Below are positions 1 through 9,598 of a DNA stretch of 64,000 nt, piece after piece. Below the pieces are notes generated by a model. The model had not been told where the DNA came from and searched no databases. It saw only the letters and a list, made by a program, of their open reading frames with translations. The DNA comes from Acytostelium subglobosum LB1 (lineage: Eukaryota > Evosea > Eumycetozoa > Acytosteliales > Acytosteliaceae): NCBI RefSeq assembly GCF_000787575.1, contig NW_012236519.1, forward strand, positions 62,001-126,000, read 5' to 3'. Within the stretch, counting starts at the first letter, position 1. Each line of letters opens with the position of its first letter. The translations under genes were made by a program, and so were the position numbers.

Positions 1-2399
1 GCCAGACGCTTGTTTGGGGAGACGCTGGAAGAGGATGAGGACAGTCTCATGGACATCTCGTCGCCAGGCGCTTGTTGGATGATTGTTTGATTGGGCAGCG
101 TGATGCGTGAGCGTGTCTCATCTTGACCAAGACCAAACAGTGGAGCCAAGAGTGTGAGTCGCACGTCGTAGTAGAAGTTCTTTATCTGGGTTGGCGACTT
201 GGTGCCACACATCAATGTGGAGATGATGTACCACTCGCGACCATACGCACAGAACAACTCGCGGAAGAATAGCTTCTCCTCGTCGTACCATATCGTGGCT
301 TGGAAGTGCTTGTGTACATGTGGGTCCATCGTGAATCGCTTGGATCGCTTGGCATTGGTGTTGGCTGCGACCGTGTTCATCATTAATGTCTGTTGTGCTG
401 CGCCCTGTAGCGAGTTGTACGGCAGCGGGATGGACATGGGCAACTCCAGCGATCTGGGTGCCGATGTGATCGTGCTCTGTCCATCTGGATGATTGCCTTT
501 GTGATCGCCGCCTGTTACTGCCACTTTGCTTGTGGCCGCAGAGATGATTGAGTGCATGGCGATCGAAGGGTTGTCTGGGCCAATGGACAAACTGCGCGGC
601 GCTGATGTCATGCCATGTGAGTGTGTCTCCTTCTTGATCAGCATACTGTTGAATATGCTATTGACATGTCGCTCGGTGCGCGTGTTCCCGCCATTCTCCT
701 CTGACTTGATGTGATTGTTGGCCAGTGAGGGCGATACGGGCGACATGATTGGCGATAGCGGCGAGAGAGGCGAGAGCGGACACAATGGTGACAGCGGCGA
801 CAGGTCCATCACGCCCGGCGATATTGGCGATGCCAATGGCACGGGGAAGGACATGGGCGAGAAGGGCGCCATGAATGACAGCGACACCACGTGATCTAAC
901 TGAGCCATGCTGGCCGATGGCTGCGGCTGCAGCTTGGGCGCAACAGAATAGGGCTCGAGGAAGGGGTGGTTGTCGGGGTGGTCGTTGATGATGTGTACAA
1001 AGTTCGAGTGTCTGTTGGTGTCCAAGTGGTGCTGCTGCATCTGCTGCAGCTGCATGACCTGCTGTTGCTGTATCAGCTGGCGCCTCTGCAGCTTCCTGTT
1101 GCGGGCCTTGCGGCGCTCCTCATCGTCCCTCTTCTTGCTTCGCGAGCGACTCTTTGGGACGGTCTTGTTGTGGCCGCTTCGAGGCTTATTGTTGTTCGCG
1201 TCCTGCTGTTGTTGTGGCTGCTGCTTGATCTTGTAAAAGTCGTCAGACAGTTCATCGACATCGTCGTCGGACATGGCTGTGGTAGTGGTGGTGCTTGTGG
1301 CCGCCACGGCAGTCCCCAGCTCATCACTGCTGTCGCCACTGCTGTCGTCATCTGTGATATTGATGTCGCCGCCATTGCCATCTGCGTGTCTGTGTCGGCG
1401 CTTGTGAGCCGATGACGACGATGAAGAAGACGAATGTGGCATGATGATCATCTCGTCGGAGGAGGTCTGTGAGTCTGAGTCGCCAGAGGCAATGTCCATG
1501 TGATGAAATGCCATTGCTGGCCTGCCCAGCAGGATACCGCCACTGCCACCACCATTCGTGTTGCAATCGGACATCATGTGTTCATGCAATGACTTTGTGA
1601 GTATGCTGTTGATCTTGATCAGTCCACTGCCAGTGAGTGATGGTCCACCAATCTTTAGCATGTTTCCAAGTTCATGGTCGTGGCTTTGTGTCGCGCCACT
1701 TGATTGAGTGTCCACCATGCTCTGTTGCTGCTTCTTCTTCTTTGAAGGTGAGTCTGATGACGACTTGCCCTTCTTATTCTTGCCATTACCAATGATGCCA
1801 CTGCTATTGACTTGTTGGTCGCCCTCGTCCAACTCTGTCATCTTATCGCTGTTTCCATTGGAGCTGCTACTATGATGGGGGCGATGTTAGTTGAGTTGGA
1901 GTGAATGGATGATGAATGAATATGACCCATACCTCTTGATAGTGATTGGAGCCTGAGTCACAATCTGATCGTCTCGATCATCATCGTCGGCAAGATCCAT
2001 GTCATCGGTAGTGTGACTACTTGATGATGCTGCTGCCGCCGCCGCTGTGGTCTTGAGTGAGACGGCACGAGCTCGCGCGGAACTGCTCCTGCGGGCTGAT
2101 AATGACTTTTTGGGAGGTGAGCCAATGATGCCACTTGTTGCGCTGGTCATCTTTAGGCGCTCGTGCTCATCATTGTCACTGTCGTTGATGATATCAATCT
2201 CCTCATCCTCCTCATCGACCTTTTGAATCTGCTGTTGCTGCTGTTGCTGCTGCTGTTGTTTCTTTTTGGACAATGGGCTCTGTTGTTGATGTTGCTGTTG
2301 TTGCTGTTGTTGTTGCTGCCCCGGTTGTTCCGGTTGACTCTGAGTGCGTCTCCGGCTGGAGCTACTGCGTCGACCAAGCTCAACCGAAGACACCATCAT
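1..2399 (-). CDS. SANT/Myb-like domain protein, Q/S-rich nuclear regulator (partial, runs off window)
   Basis: Two exons on the minus strand: 1933-2399 (start ATG at 2399) and 1-1869, with a GTATGG...CATAG intron at 1870-1932. The frame stays open to the window edge, so the C-terminus is missing. The N-terminal part is low complexity: Gln runs, acidic Asp/Glu blocks, Ser-rich stretches and a basic KSRSRSKKR-type region that could be a nuclear localisation signal. A proline/serine repeat of the LSPL-SPI kind lies around 720-860. Near 220-350 the frame encodes a SANT-like helix set (FQATIWYDEEKLFF ... YGREWYIISTLM ... KSPTQIKNFYYDVR), the spacing seen in NCoR/MTA-type SANT domains that bind histone tails or DNA. 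A chromatin or transcription role is inferred from this domain. The exact orthologue is not recognised. Confidence 0.8.
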
Positions 2400-3197
2400 C
2401 GAAAGGGGTGTTATATGGTGCTACGGTTAGCCTTGTGTCTGTACCTGCTTCTTGAACTAATTTAGATCTATTGATTGTGTCTGCGACTGATGTTATGTGA
2501 TTGATTGATTGAGCTATGTTTGATGTTATGTGATGTGATGTGATTGAATGAATGAATGAATGAATGATGTTGAGAAGCAAGTTGTTGGATGATGTTATTA
2601 TTAATGTTGATGTAATAATAATGATATGTATGTATTAATTAATTAATAAATAGACTCTTGATGTTAGTTGTAGAGGTGTGTATGTGATTGATTGGTTGAT
2701 GTTAGGTGTGTGCTTGTATGTTTAGCATTGGTTGAGGTAAAGTAAGGGTAGGGTCACTTGCACACTCAACTCAACTTGGTGGATGGATGGACGGAAGGAT
2801 GTATTGGTGCGCGCACTTTAGAGTGAGAGTTCCAAGCAGTGCTTGTGTTTAATTTTGAATCAGAGTCGAAATCTTCGTTCGTATTGCATCACTTTATTTG
2901 ATTTGATTTATAATCGATTTTTTGTTTTGTAATTTTGACGAGTGGGGGGATTGATGGTGTGTCAGCTGAGTTCAAGGGGGGTCATTCGTGATCATACACC
3001 CCACCTCTCACACCATCACATTCGTTCGGTTCATCAATTTTATTTATTTAATTTTGAATTATTAAAGTAAATCGTTCAATTTGACTAAGTGTCTTTGTTA
3101 ATACCAAACTTGGCACAGCATCAACCAATCAAGAATCAGGAACTATTCCACACTCACTCACTCAATCAATCAATCAATTCATTATTGGAATCATAGT
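2400..3197. promoter_or_regulatory. Intergenic: upstream region of the SANT gene and 3' flank of SUV3
   Basis: No plausible gene. Both flanking genes are on the minus strand, so the promoter of the SANT gene must lie here. The stretch holds TGAT/ATTG arrays, T-rich tracts near 2900-2940 and a CA-rich block (CACCCCACCTCTCACACC) near 2997-3016. No specific regulatory site can be assigned. Confidence 0.4.
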
Positions 3198-5922
3198 TTA
3201 TTGGTCACCTGTATATCGATCACCTGCCTGTGCAATCTCCCACAACTTTGATTCATAATTCTTGACCTCTACTCTCTTTTGAATGCGCTCTTGTCTGTGC
3301 CTGGTCCTCAACTCGGAGAGACGTATCAGTGTGTCGGTGATGGCTTGGTTCACCTTGACACTGAGGTCAAAGCCTTGTCTACGCTGTACAAACTGACTTG
3401 GATACTTGGACGCCAGCCACAGATACATGTCCAGGATGGAGTAGGCATCCTCCAAATACTGGAGATAGCGCTGTAGCTCCAATGGGTTCTCATTGTCCTC
3501 GCAAAATGGCATGTTGACGCCGTGGTCGACTTGTTGGTCGGCGGCAAACTTGTTGGCATATCTTATGAACAACTTCTCGATCAATGGCTGCGTGTCCTGT
3601 GATGTCTTGATCCTCATGGGTGCCAGGACAAAGTTATACTTGTCCTTGATGGGCATGTGAATGTGATCGATCAACATGGCGATGTTGACCTTCTCGTCGC
3701 ACATCTCCATGAAGTAGTGTTTGTCCAGGTTGGTGAACTGGATGAATGTTTTGAGCAGATCGGAGAACAGCCTGTTCTTGGACAGCTTGGCGAACGCCTC
3801 CAGCTGCTCGTCTTGCGGGAAGATTGCGGCACGCTCAGTCACATTGTTTGGCATGCCCAACAGGATCTGGATGCGACGATTGAGCTTGCGGTTGACCGAC
3901 GTGACCAAGCCCGTGCTGTGGCCCGAGCTGAAACGGCCGGCACGTCCGGCGATCTGCTTGACTTCTGAGTGAGCCAGCTCGCGTATCTTGATGCCGTCAA
4001 ACTTCTCCAACGACGAGAAGATCACGCGGGCAATGTTGAGATTGAGACCCATGCCCACGGCGTCTGATGCCACCAAGATGTCGTAGCCAGAGTCGGCAGT
4101 GTTGAACAGCTTCGCCTGGTTGGCACGAGTGTCGGGTGGCAGCGCGCCATAGACTACGGCGCACTTGAGGCCTCTGCGCTCGACCGCTGCCTTGATGTCG
4201 AGGATCTCGCGGCGACTGAAAGCAATGATGCAGTCACCCTTCTTGGCGTTCGTGCGCCAGTTGACCGACTTCTCCTCCAGCTTTAGTGGCGCCAGTCGCT
4301 CGTAGTACTTGACCTCGAATGAGTCGCCAGTGAGCTCGCACAGACTCTGAACGAGCTTGACCGATGTGTTGTCGCCGCACAAGTGTAGCTCGCGGGCGGG
4401 GATTCCAAGGATGGCACGTGTCCACGCCCATCCACGCTGCAGGTCGCCAATCATTTGGAACTCATCAATGACGGCACAGTCGATGATGGCATTGGTGGAG
4501 ACCATCTCAATTGTACAGGCAATGTGATTGGAGTCCTGTACCTCGATGCGCTGTTGTCCAGTGAGCAGGTTGCATTTGACGCCATCATTGTTCAAACGTC
4601 CATAGACCTCGTTGGCCAGCAGACGGAGGGGGCCGCAGTACACACCGCTCTCTGCCTCCTTGAGCGCCTTGAGTGCGTTGTACGTCTTGCCACTGTTGGT
4701 GGGGCCGACGTGCAGCACGAACCTGCGCTTCAAGCGTCTGGCATGCGTAAACCAGTTGTGTGGATGTTTGAGATCGGCCAACTCCTTCAATGATCCAGTC
4801 AATGTAATGACATCATCACTTGCTGATTTTCTATTCTTCTTTGCCTTGATCTCTGCTCTAATCTTTTCTTCAATAAACTCCATCAACGTATCGATCAATT
4901 CGAACTTGGTGTCTGTTGTAAACGAATGGATGGAGGATTGGCGGATGAGTCAGTCAATCACATCAATCACATCAATCACATCAATGAATCAATCAACTTA
5001 CTTTTGTTAATCTGTAGCTCGCGTAGTTCTTTGGGATTGCCGATGGCCAACTCATGCTCGAATGCACGAATGTACTTGTCAAGTCCCTCCTCATCGAGGC
5101 TGTACCTCTCCATGAAGTTATTTCTGCTGGCCACATGAAACAGAGCATCATAAGCGCTATCGTATGTTATATGATTGGCGTAATGCTTTGGGTCTAAATC
5201 AATCAATCAATCATTCATTGAAAGTGGCTCGTTGGTTAGCGTGTCGTGTCGTGTCATGGCTTGGTCGTCGCAGTTATGAACATACCAAACTCTCTCAGCT
5301 CGAACTGGGTATCGCGAGGGTATTTGCCGATGCTGGTGTTGGGCAGACATACTTGGCCATTGGGCAGGAATAGCTCGTGGGAGTATGATGGCGCAGTGAC
5401 TTGTCGACTACCCAACAATGATATCTTTTTGTCCTTTGTCTCTTCGATCTTCTCTTTGAGCAACTTTGATTGTTGAAGTGCTGCGATGAATGTCTTTACA
5501 GATGTATCCGGTCCATATGGTGCATCGACCTTATACAGTAATCCATTATACTTTATAATAAACTTTGTATCTGTCGATGATGTCGATGATGTCGATGATG
5601 TCGATGATGATGTAGTTGTTGATTCATCAAGTCTTGAACGATTGCCCAATAATGCATCCAATGCTTTCTTGCTGTCAATGCCATTGTTGTTGTTGTTGTT
5701 GTTGCCAATGATTGATGATGATGATGATGATGACGCCTTGTTATTATTTGTAATGTTACTTGTTTGATTGATTGTACAATAATAATGTTTGATTGATCTT
5801 GTTCCAAAATGAAGTGACAATGATGATGATGTTGACGATGAAGTACCTATACACCATCCTCTTGTCAATGATGTTAAGTAACCACCACTACCAATAGTAG
5901 ATGATGATATATATCTATACAT
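3198..5922 (-). CDS. suv3: ATP-dependent RNA helicase SUV3 (SUPV3L1), mitochondrial
   Basis: Three exons: 5286-5922, 5002-5193 and 3198-4912, giving 847 residues. SUV3 is the DExH helicase that unwinds RNA for degradation and surveillance in the mitochondrial matrix. The first about 30 residues are rich in Ser, Thr and Arg and lack acidic residues, as expected for a presequence, and are followed by a poly-Ser/Asn low-complexity region typical of dictyostelids. Helicase motifs are complete: Walker A VGPTNSGKT, motif II DEFQM (the SUV3 family uses DEIQ/DEFQ), SAT-equivalent region, a VASDAVGMGLNLN motif V region and motif VI QIAGRAGRF. The conserved SUV3 C-terminal helical region follows (LPLKDKYxF-like, here MPIKDKYNFVLAPM). 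Introns have GTATGT and GTAAGT donors and AATC-array acceptor tracts. Family identity is very secure. Confidence 0.95.
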
Positions 5923-6536
5923 ATTACTACCTGTGTATCTGTCTATCTACAATGACAACTAAACTTCCCAATAAATTACAACAACACTCATGACTCGTCT
6001 TGTTCATTCATAAATTGCAAAACACGTGATTGTTTGTCAGTTGGGTCCAAAAAAACGAACGAATGTTCAAGGATCATTGGTAACCAATTTGTATTAACAT
6101 TATTAATTGATTGATTGATTGGACCGATAATCTAAAAGTAGACATTTATAGATTGTGTCTTTATTTGTATACAATTACCAAAATGATCAATGTGGACCAC
6201 ATTAATTCAAAGATAATTGATTGAGTCTAAAAAAAGAGATATAAGATAGGATTGTGCACTGTGTTGTGTTAGTGATGGACTATTCGTACCATCTCGGCAC
6301 TTGATTTAGTCGAGTCTGAAGAAAGAAAACGATCCCATCAAATCACACCCCCATTTTTGTGTGATGAATGAAACAGCCGACTTTGAGAATGAATGAATGG
6401 AGGTCCAAACTGGACCACATACAGGACAGAATCCACAAAAGGGCGTTGGACCAACGTCATTCATTCAATCAATCAATCAATCAAACCAAACCAAATATAA
6501 TAATACTTATTATACAAATACATTATCTGTAAAACA
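5923..6536. promoter_or_regulatory. Intergenic, upstream of SUV3
   Basis: AT-rich with ATTG/AATC arrays (6103-6120, 6463-6484). It contains the SUV3 promoter on the minus strand and, if the short ORF at 6537 is real, its promoter on the plus strand. No other gene is supported. Confidence 0.35.
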
Positions 6537-6611
6537 ATGTCAGTCAAATCAAAGATGATGATGGTCTACTTGAAGAAGAAGTTCAAGTCCCTGTGCTGCT
6601 GCTGCTGCTAA
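6537..6611 (+). CDS. Candidate short ORF: 24-residue basic peptide ending in five cysteines
   Basis: ATG at 6537 in a good dictyostelid context (preceded by AAAACA) opens a 24-codon frame ending in TAA at 6609. The peptide has seven lysines, three successive methionines and a KKKFKSL segment followed by five Cys as the very C-terminus. A polybasic stretch next to clustered terminal cysteines is the kind of signal that S-acylation enzymes use for membrane anchoring (known for small GTPase tails). Function here is inference only. A GGTAAAG donor-like sequence starts right after the stop, so this could instead be untranslated leader or a mis-framed first exon. Confidence 0.3.
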   Translation: MSVKSKMMMVYLKKKFKSLCCCCC

Positions 6612-6745
6612 ATGGTAAAGTAGTTCAAACGCTCTCTGCTGTACAGACGAAAGAGACATAACCTAACCATCCATTCAACCATCCATCCATCTTTGAGTAG
6701 TAACCATCCCAATGAATGAATGAATGGCGTTCCAATTAATGACCT

Positions 6746-6988
6746 GTGAGTGACCAAGTGCTGGATCATCCAAAGGTTAAAGATAGAATAAAGATTGGCT
6801 CTGCCATTCTCTCTGGTTATCTAGCATATGTGTATTTACAGAATATGTGTGTGGAGGGTAGGATGGAATGGGAGAAGATGGAGGAGGGGCATCGGCACTC
6901 CACTCGCTACACTATCTTCAATCAATCCATACAACCCTACCGATCGATCCGGCGGGTAATCAATGTTTGTCCAATGTTGACCCTATAG
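6746..6988 (+). other. Uncharacterised exon-like ORF with one hydrophobic segment
   Basis: An open frame without an ATG start; the first codon is GTG and a TGA precedes it two codons upstream. The first part reads like real protein (DHPKVKDRIKIGSAILSGYL followed by AYVYLQ), giving one short membrane-helix-like segment. The remainder, from a GGTAGG donor-like site near 6857, resembles spacer sequence. If coding, an upstream exon with the start is needed and I could not place one with a valid acceptor. It converges on the 3' end of the LYR-motif gene. Confidence 0.2.
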
Positions 6989-7477
6989 ATGTTGTTGTCG
7001 TTGTTGACTTTACATCAATGTTATCAATATCATCGTTCATATCTATTCCAAACAGCTCATCATCAAGTATCTCTTCACCTTTCTTATTCTTATTCCGCAC
7101 TATATTCGTTCGTTCATATAGTTTGTGTCGTTAGTTAGTATCGATCATCTTTCTATCCATCCACTCATTCATGATGATATCATACGTTCATGATATTGAT
7201 TCATTGATGCTAGTTCCTCTTCACCCTGTTTCAACAATGACTCTATCGTCTCTATATCCTTAGGATTGATTACTTTGTTATCACTATTATTGGGTCAGTA
7301 TCCATATTCATCAAACTAACAACCAATCAATATAGACACATACTTAAACTTCTGTCTTGTATAGAATGTCATCATCTCTCTGTTTGAGAACTTTGGACAC
7401 TCTAGACATGACCTCATACACCTTCTATAAAGACTCAACACCAATCTTCTATTCTCCTTTATAATTCTTGATGACAT
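6960..7477 (-). CDS. LYR-motif-containing protein (mitochondrial complex assembly/accessory type)
   Basis: Three exons: 7344-7477, 7186-7283 and 6960-7099, giving 123 residues. The second intron has a textbook TACTAAC branch site. The N-terminus shows the LYR signature (RRLVLSLYRRCMRSCLECP) and the downstream helices of the Complex1_LYR family, including DIETIESLLKQGEEEL. LYR proteins are small basic helical adaptors that bind the acyl carrier protein in the mitochondrial matrix and assist iron-sulfur or respiratory complex assembly. The acidic C-terminal tail (about the last 40 residues, ending with a Thr run) is an extension beyond the usual family length of 80-110. Which LYR paralogue this is cannot be decided by eye; the pattern recalls the NDUFB9/LYRM2 group. 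It is divergent from the HP1-like gene, sharing about 340 bp of promoter. Confidence 0.82.
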
Positions 7478-7821
7478 TATTATTATTATATGAATATGTA
7501 TATTTATGAGTATAATGTATGTTTGTATGGTATGTATGTATGTATTTATGATTGATAGGATGACAGTGCGATGGGTCATCAATCAAACTTACCCGAAACC
7601 CAATCTTTCGTCTTTTGCTGAAGTGCCAACACCTTTGTTTGACCGATTGTCTGCCGTCTATCCAAACAGTGTGGGTGTTTGTGTCGACTAAACGAACCAA
7701 AGTGACATGAACACTTTGATTGACCCGCATTCAATTCCATTCATTCATTCTTTCTTCTTTCCTTTGGACTACGTCATACATATAATATACATATATAACA
7801 TACAAATACACTTTACAAAGT
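7478..7821. promoter_or_regulatory. Shared divergent promoter: LYR-motif gene / HP1-like gene
   Basis: 344 bases between two divergent starts. It contains TATG/ATGT repeats near 7495-7555 and AT-rich tracts near 7770-7810. No specific element is identified. Confidence 0.4.
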
Positions 7822-9040
7822 ATGTTAAGCACAAGGAAAGAGGCAAAGGAATACATCAAACATATATTATCACAACATTTTTATGTATGTAATGTGGATG
7901 GATAGATTGATGGATGGATTGATGGATCGGAATGGAGTTATACACAGACTGACAAACAACTAACTAACTAACAAATAAACAATAGAACAATGAATTGTAC
8001 TTCTTGGTTTTCTGGAAAGATGAGGATCGTTCCAAGTCAACATGGGAGAAAGCATCAGATGTACTCACTCAGGAGTTGATCGATGAGTACTGTCTAGAAC
8101 TGTCCAGCAATTTTAGACAACAACTATCATTATTGATATTGGAGGAATTCCCATTTGCTCCAAATCAATCTGTATACTCTTCAAAGATCATGGCAAGCCT
8201 GGGCAAGAACAACAACATCAACAATTCATCATCATTACCATCACCTCGTAATCAATTGGTCAACTCTGCAGACTCCTCATCTTCTCTTCATCAATCGAGT
8301 GGCCACAACACCAACATTGTCCCTGTCTCTGACGATAACAGTGGCTCATCATCATCTGGTGACAATGATAGCGATAGCGACAGTGACAATGATAGTGATA
8401 GCGACTCAGATTCATCCTCCTCCTCCGATAATGATGACCCAATGAATACAAGTACCAACCCAAGTACTAGTACAACTACAGGTACATCCACAAAGAGCAC
8501 GAGCACAAGTGGAAGTAGTGGCACGAGCATAAAGGATTTAAAGAAACAAGAAAAGAAGGATAATAAGAAGATAAAGGCAAGAGCAAGCAGACCAGATGCC
8601 AATGGTGATAGTGGATCAGCATCATTGATATCATTACCAAAGAAGCGTGGCAGACCACCCAAGCATTTCAACACCAATCTTATATCGCCAGACACAATCC
8701 ACGACTAGAATTCTGGATTCAGTAAAGGTGACAAAGTGGATCGCATCGTTGGTTGTTCATATCTTGGACAACTTTGTTTCTACGTAAAATGGTAAGTTCA
8801 CAATATCCAAACTTCAAGTCCATTCATTCTAATTCCTTCAATCAATCAATCGAATAATCCAGGAAAGGAAAGAACACTCATTCTTATGTTACCAACATTG
8901 AACTGAGAAAGAATGATCCACAGAAGTTGTTGGACTTTTATCAAAATAGAATCAAGGTAAGTGGCAGTCCTCTGTCCCCTTGATCAATGATACATCTTGG
9001 TTAACACCGAATCAATCAACCAATCCAGTTCAAGAAATGA
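7822..9040 (+). CDS. HP1-like chromo / chromo-shadow domain protein, interrupted by an in-frame TAG
   Basis: Four exons: 7822-7884, 7986-8791, 8863-8956 and 9029-9040; they sum to 325 codons in one phase. Exon 1 plus the start of exon 2 make a chromodomain (EYIKHILSQHFYNNELYFLV, then FWKDEDRSKSTWEKASDVL). A long Ser/Asp/Thr-rich linker follows, with a basic KKRGRPPK AT-hook-like motif near 8641-8664. The C-terminus is a convincing chromo-shadow domain (GFSKGDKVDRIVG, LGQLCFYVKW, PQKLLDFYQNRIK), the HP1 dimerisation module. HP1 proteins bind methylated H3K9 and compact heterochromatin. Between the AT hook and the shadow domain the frame has one TAG at 8706-8708 with no in-phase intron that removes it. 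It may be a sequencing error, a null allele, or a real stop that yields a shadow-less protein. Confidence 0.8.
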
Positions 9041-9598
9041 ATCGATCATTCACCGATGAACTTGTAAATAAATGAACGACCCTTCACATTCGTGGACATC
9101 ATCATGATCTCAATATCAACAACATGATACATCATACTCTAGATTCAATTGTGAGACTCCAGTCAATGACAAAGCACACAATGCATCCATCTTAATTGTG
9201 GATGTTCAATTCAATCTACAACAACACACTAAGTGGAGTGTTGTCGACGACGAATCTCAAGCAAACCAACAAACAGATATCTGGGGTGAAGCGATCCCTT
9301 GCAGGTTGTGTGTTTGTTTTGTGTTTGGTCAAGATGTGGAAGAGTGGCGATGATCCTAAAGAGGGTCTGAGTTTCAGTCAATCACATTAAACTCATGTTA
9401 TAGCATCATCCTATTCCTCATTCATTCAACCTGTATCAGTCATTCATTCTATTATATTAATTAATATACATTAGCACTTATTATTAACATATATAGATGT
9501 TTGTTATTTATTGAATTGACAACAAAAGGACGCGACAATCTTAAGACTTATATATAGTATAGCAGAGGAAGAAGAAGAAGAAGAGGAGAGAGATAGAG
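9041..9598. other. Intergenic between HP1-like and ABC transporter genes
   Basis: Both neighbours are on the plus strand. AT-rich, with a GAAGAAGAAG purine tract just before the ABC start (9566-9590). I see no gene and no repeat beyond simple sequence. Confidence 0.35.

Noticed and set aside
9196-9390. Plus-strand ORF of 64 codons between the HP1-like and ABC genes
   Set aside because: Its translation is dominated by spacer words and shows no folded-protein pattern.
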